From: Vagococcus_D sp963518325
GTDB lineage: Bacteria; Bacillota; Bacilli; Lactobacillales; Vagococcaceae
Direction: 5' to 3'
Assembly (NCBI RefSeq): GCF_963518325.1
Contig: NZ_CAUQJB010000001.1
Span: forward strand, 248,001 to 312,000
Length of the DNA stretch: 64,000 nt
How positions within the stretch are numbered: the first letter of the stretch is position 1; each line of letters starts with the position of its first letter. This document shows positions 62,095 to 64,000 of this stretch, piece after piece. The position numbers and the translations under genes were made by a program. The notes beneath the pieces are model-generated. The model worked only from the letters and a program-made list of their open reading frames with translations, had not been told where the DNA came from and searched no databases.

Positions 62095-62322
62095 CTAAAA
62101 AATGAAAGTTGAAACAAACCACGTTGAAGCCGATCCTACAAAAGCTAAACCTGAAAGTGTTAGGCAAGTTATTGCCCCAATTTTTTTCCCTTTTGTTTTT
62201 TTGGTGACGGCCAAACTAACACCAATTATTAACAAGATTACACCTAATCCTATGTTTGTCATAATCGATACTGGGGCTGATAGCACTAAAAAGTCAATAA
62301 TGTTTCTAAATATACTACTCAT
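62095..62322 (-). CDS. Small two-helix membrane protein of unknown function (75 aa)
   Basis: Not recognised. Two hydrophobic helices (about 20-40 and 48-72) are joined by a basic turn (TKKTKGKK), giving a helical hairpin like holins or small transport partners. GGAGGAGG precedes the ATG. It lies between the TetR gene and the second small membrane protein gene, with a 48-base hairpin upstream. The pair probably acts together in the membrane under TetR control. Confidence 0.7.
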   Translation of the reverse strand: MSSIFRNIIDFLVLSAPVSIMTNIGLGVILLIIGVSLAVTKKTKGKKIGAITCLTLSGLAFVGSASTWFVSTFIF

Positions 62323-62342
62323 TTGTTGTCCTCCTCCATGAT

Positions 62343-62389
62343 TTTAACCGGCAAACAGTGGCAAATCAGACTCAATTACCACGGTTAAA
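62343..62389 (-). other. Hairpin between tetR and the small membrane genes
   Basis: TTTAACCG / CGGTTAAA with inner GTGG/CCAC pairing, no T-run. It may process or regulate the downstream mRNA. Confidence 0.5.
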
Positions 62390-62396
62390 CAGGTAG

Positions 62397-62987
62397 TTAC
62401 TGTGTAAATAGTTGTAACAATAAGCCATCTAACAAAAAACTAAAGACCTCACGATGATCATAAGAAACTCGCTCTTTATTAGTCACCGTATATAAGAGAG
62501 AGCTTAAGGCCGCAAAGGCTTTTTCCTGACTAATAGCTAAGGTCAAACCCGTCAATTGAATCATCTCCTCAAAAGATGCCACACTGTCAAACTTAAGCAA
62601 GTCGATTTTTACTTGAGGTAATTTATTGATAAATGCCAAGAAATCCGGTGAGTTAAAATCATACAAAAATGGCCGTTTATCGTACTCGTCAAAGTGCCAA
62701 ATCATGGCCTGACGAAATCCTTCGAGGCCACCAACCTCTTTGATGACTTGCCTTAGAGTCGTCGTTAACTGTTCTTGAACTCGTGCCAATGTTTCGCAAA
62801 ACAACTCCTCTTTAGAAGGGTATAACAAATAAAATGCCCCCGTTGAAATACCAATGCTTGCTGTCAACTCGCTGATGCTAGTTTTTTTGTAGCCATGAAG
62901 GGCCCAACTCTCTTCACATTTAAGACGCAACTTGCTTCTTAAGAGTTCTTTTTCATCTTCTGAAAAGCCTTTAGGACCTTTTGCCAT
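62397..62987 (-). CDS. TetR-family regulator
   Basis: A 196-residue regulator with the usual N-terminal helix-turn-helix (about 18-62; YKKTSISELTASIGISTGAFYLLYPSKEELF). AGAGGTG supports the start. It begins the unit with the two small membrane proteins, and TGTGAA/TTCACA arms upstream are its likely site. Confidence 0.9.
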   Translation of the reverse strand: MAKGPKGFSEDEKELLRSKLRLKCEESWALHGYKKTSISELTASIGISTGAFYLLYPSKEELFCETLARVQEQLTTTLRQVIKEVGGLEGFRQAMIWHFDEYDKRPFLYDFNSPDFLAFINKLPQVKIDLLKFDSVASFEEMIQLTGLTLAISQEKAFAALSSLLYTVTNKERVSYDHREVFSFLLDGLLLQLFTQ

Positions 62988-63004
62988 CTCTTCACCTCTT
63001 CTGT

Positions 63005-63040
63005 GAATTTTTTTATAGTTTGGTTCACAATTAAAATATA
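63005..63040. promoter_or_regulatory. Inverted repeat TGTGAA-N16-TTCACA around the tetR -10
   Basis: The arms flank a TATAAA-type -10 just before the TetR gene (about 63010-63037), as expected for autorepression. Confidence 0.5.
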
Positions 63041-63065
63041 CCTCTTTATTGCCAACTTGTCAATC

Positions 63066-63094
63066 AAAAAAGACCAGAAATTAATCTGGTCTTT
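63066..63094 (-). terminator. ffh terminator
   Basis: AAAGACCAGA / TCTGGTCTTT stem followed by six T on the minus strand, directly after ffh. Confidence 0.88.
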
Positions 63095-63100
63095 CGGTCA

Positions 63101-64000
63101 TTATTTTTTCTTTTTACGCATTTTCTTTTTACGATTTTTCTTAACCATTGAGTTCATGGCCATCTTGCCCATTTTCCCTTTGATGCCTGAGCCAAACATT
63201 TGATCCATTCCCGCTGGCATCTTACCTTTACTCATTTGTTGCATCATCTTACGAGATTCATTAAACTGCTTAATCATGCGATTGACTTCAATTACGTTAT
63301 TTCCTGACCCTGCCGCAATCCGTCGACGACGGCTTGGCGTTAATAAATCAGGGTTTTCACGTTCCGCGGCAGTCATAGAAAAGACCATGGCTTTTTTACG
63401 TTCCACATCTTTAGGATCCACTTGAATTTGATCCATACCAGGAATATTATTCATTCCCGGAATCATTTTCAGGATATCCTCCAAAGGTCCCATTCCCATG
63501 ACTTGATCCATTTGCTCGATAAAATCATTAAAATCAAAGGTATTTTCCTTCATCTTCGTCGCTAATTCTTCGGCTTTTTTCTCATCGTAATCGCCTTGAG
63601 CTTTCTCGATTAAGGTTAACATGTCACCCATGCCAAGAATACGACTGGACATACGATCCGGATGGAATACTTCCAAGTCAGTTAATTTTTCACCTGTTCC
63701 GACAAATTTAATCGGTTTACCAGTTACAGCACGAATAGAAAGCGCCGCACCACCACGAGTATCGCCATCCAGTTTAGTGACGATAACTCCAGTGATTTCC
63801 AATTGTTCGTTAAAGCTCTCTGCGACATTTACCGCATCTTGACCCGTCATCGCATCGACTACTAAGAGAATTTCATCAGGATTGGCTAACTCTTTAATTT
63901 GTTTTAACTCTTCCATTAAGAGTTCATCAATATGCAAACGACCTGCCGTATCAATAAAAACATAATCATTTTTATTGGCATAGGCTTGTTCTAACCCTTG
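63101..64000 (-). CDS. ffh: Signal recognition particle GTPase Ffh, 5' part outside window
   Basis: The visible 299 C-terminal residues include the G3 motif DTAGR near the right edge, TKLDGDTRGGAALS (G4 region), and the methionine-rich M domain from about 63600 to the end, which binds signal peptides and 4.5S RNA (GSGNNVIEVNRMIKQF, repeated MxxM). An internal ATG at 63937 is not the start; the frame is open to the edge. In relatives rpsP follows immediately, but here a terminator follows and rpsP is 32 kb away. Confidence 0.97.
   Translation of the reverse strand, partial: QGLEQAYANKNDYVFIDTAGRLHIDELLMEELKQIKELANPDEILLVVDAMTGQDAVNVAESFNEQLEITGVIVTKLDGDTRGGAALSIRAVTGKPIKFVGTGEKLTDLEVFHPDRMSSRILGMGDMLTLIEKAQGDYDEKKAEELATKMKENTFDFNDFIEQMDQVMGMGPLEDILKMIPGMNNIPGMDQIQVDPKDVERKKAMVFSMTAAERENPDLLTPSRRRRIAAGSGNNVIEVNRMIKQFNESRKMMQQMSKGKMPAGMDQMFGSGIKGKMGKMAMNSMVKKNRKKKMRKKKK

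Noticed and set aside
61838..62341. Plus-strand frames opposite the two small membrane protein genes
   Set aside because: They lack ribosome sites, whereas the minus-strand genes have perfect ones.
1..64000. CRISPR arrays, prophage modules, rRNA and tRNA genes
   Set aside because: Read for direct-repeat arrays, phage structural genes and RNA signatures on both strands; none seen.

Overview
The window is chromosomal DNA from a low-GC Gram-positive bacterium, most likely a lactic acid bacterium of the Enterococcaceae (Enterococcus- or Vagococcus-like). The evidence is the AT-rich sequence with strong AGGAGG ribosome sites, LPXTG surface proteins with MucBP-like repeats, PTS/LicT sugar control, CcpA-type cre boxes, a GH65 maltose phosphorylase cluster, a T-box, and the gene set ffh-rpsP-khpA-rimM-trmD-rplS. 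Genus-level assignment is inference.

Layout. 0-2.7 kb: a truncated ABC exporter with its MarR regulator and a tandem operator. 3.6-6.3 kb: kduI-kduD (uronate catabolism) with an IclR regulator. 7.0-7.4 kb: rplS. 7.5-11.8 kb: a beta-glucoside operon (licT, EIIBCA, GH1) with two RAT/terminator switches. 11.9-13.2 kb: trmD-rimM. 13.4-18.8 kb: a cell-wall-anchored GH10-like hydrolase, a beta-lactamase-fold hydrolase and a MerR/DUF6273 pair. 18.8-24.7 kb: a 3-hydroxybutyrate/acetoacetate operon with a divergent LysR regulator. 24.7-24.9 kb: a MITE-like insertion in a terminator. 25-30.5 kb: a nonsense-interrupted FMN-binding lipoprotein, a GNAT, an LPXTG chitinase and a lipoprotein serpin. 30.6-31.1 kb: khpA-rpsP. 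31.9-37.5 kb: adhE, an orphan YesN-type response regulator and a T-box-controlled NhaC antiporter. 37.6-39.2 kb: decayed genes plus a DUF1349 protein. 39.5-48.5 kb: small regulator/effector modules (TetR/FMN-binding, NmrA-like, YxeA, hydrolase/HxlR, BceAB-like ABC, NagB-like, TetR/SMR pair). 48.8-60.9 kb: a complete maltodextrin regulon. 61-63 kb: a cyclase-family enzyme and a TetR-linked pair of small membrane proteins. 63.1-64 kb: the 3' part of ffh.

The main large-scale observation is that the normally compact ffh-rpsP-khpA-rimM-trmD-rplS operon keeps its order and strand but is spread over about 57 kb, with accessory modules at three junctions (about 32 kb, 17 kb and 4.5 kb). Each surviving piece has promoter-like sequence upstream and, in most cases, a terminator.

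The accessory modules are mostly nutrient-use units. Maltodextrins are imported by MalEFG, cut by GH13 enzymes and phosphorolysed by MalP/PgmB. Beta-glucosides enter by PTS. Chitin is cut by the surface GH18 enzyme. Uronates are isomerised and reduced by KduI/KduD, and ketone bodies are converted to acetyl-CoA. Several control regions can be read directly: paired MalR-type palindromes at two mal promoters, a MerR promoter with a 19-bp spacer, an AAGTAT-N11-ATACTT LysR-type box, RAT antiterminators, a T-box, and palindromes downstream of the kdu, marR and tetR promoters. All start choices given below rest on Shine-Dalgarno position and family length; no searches were run.
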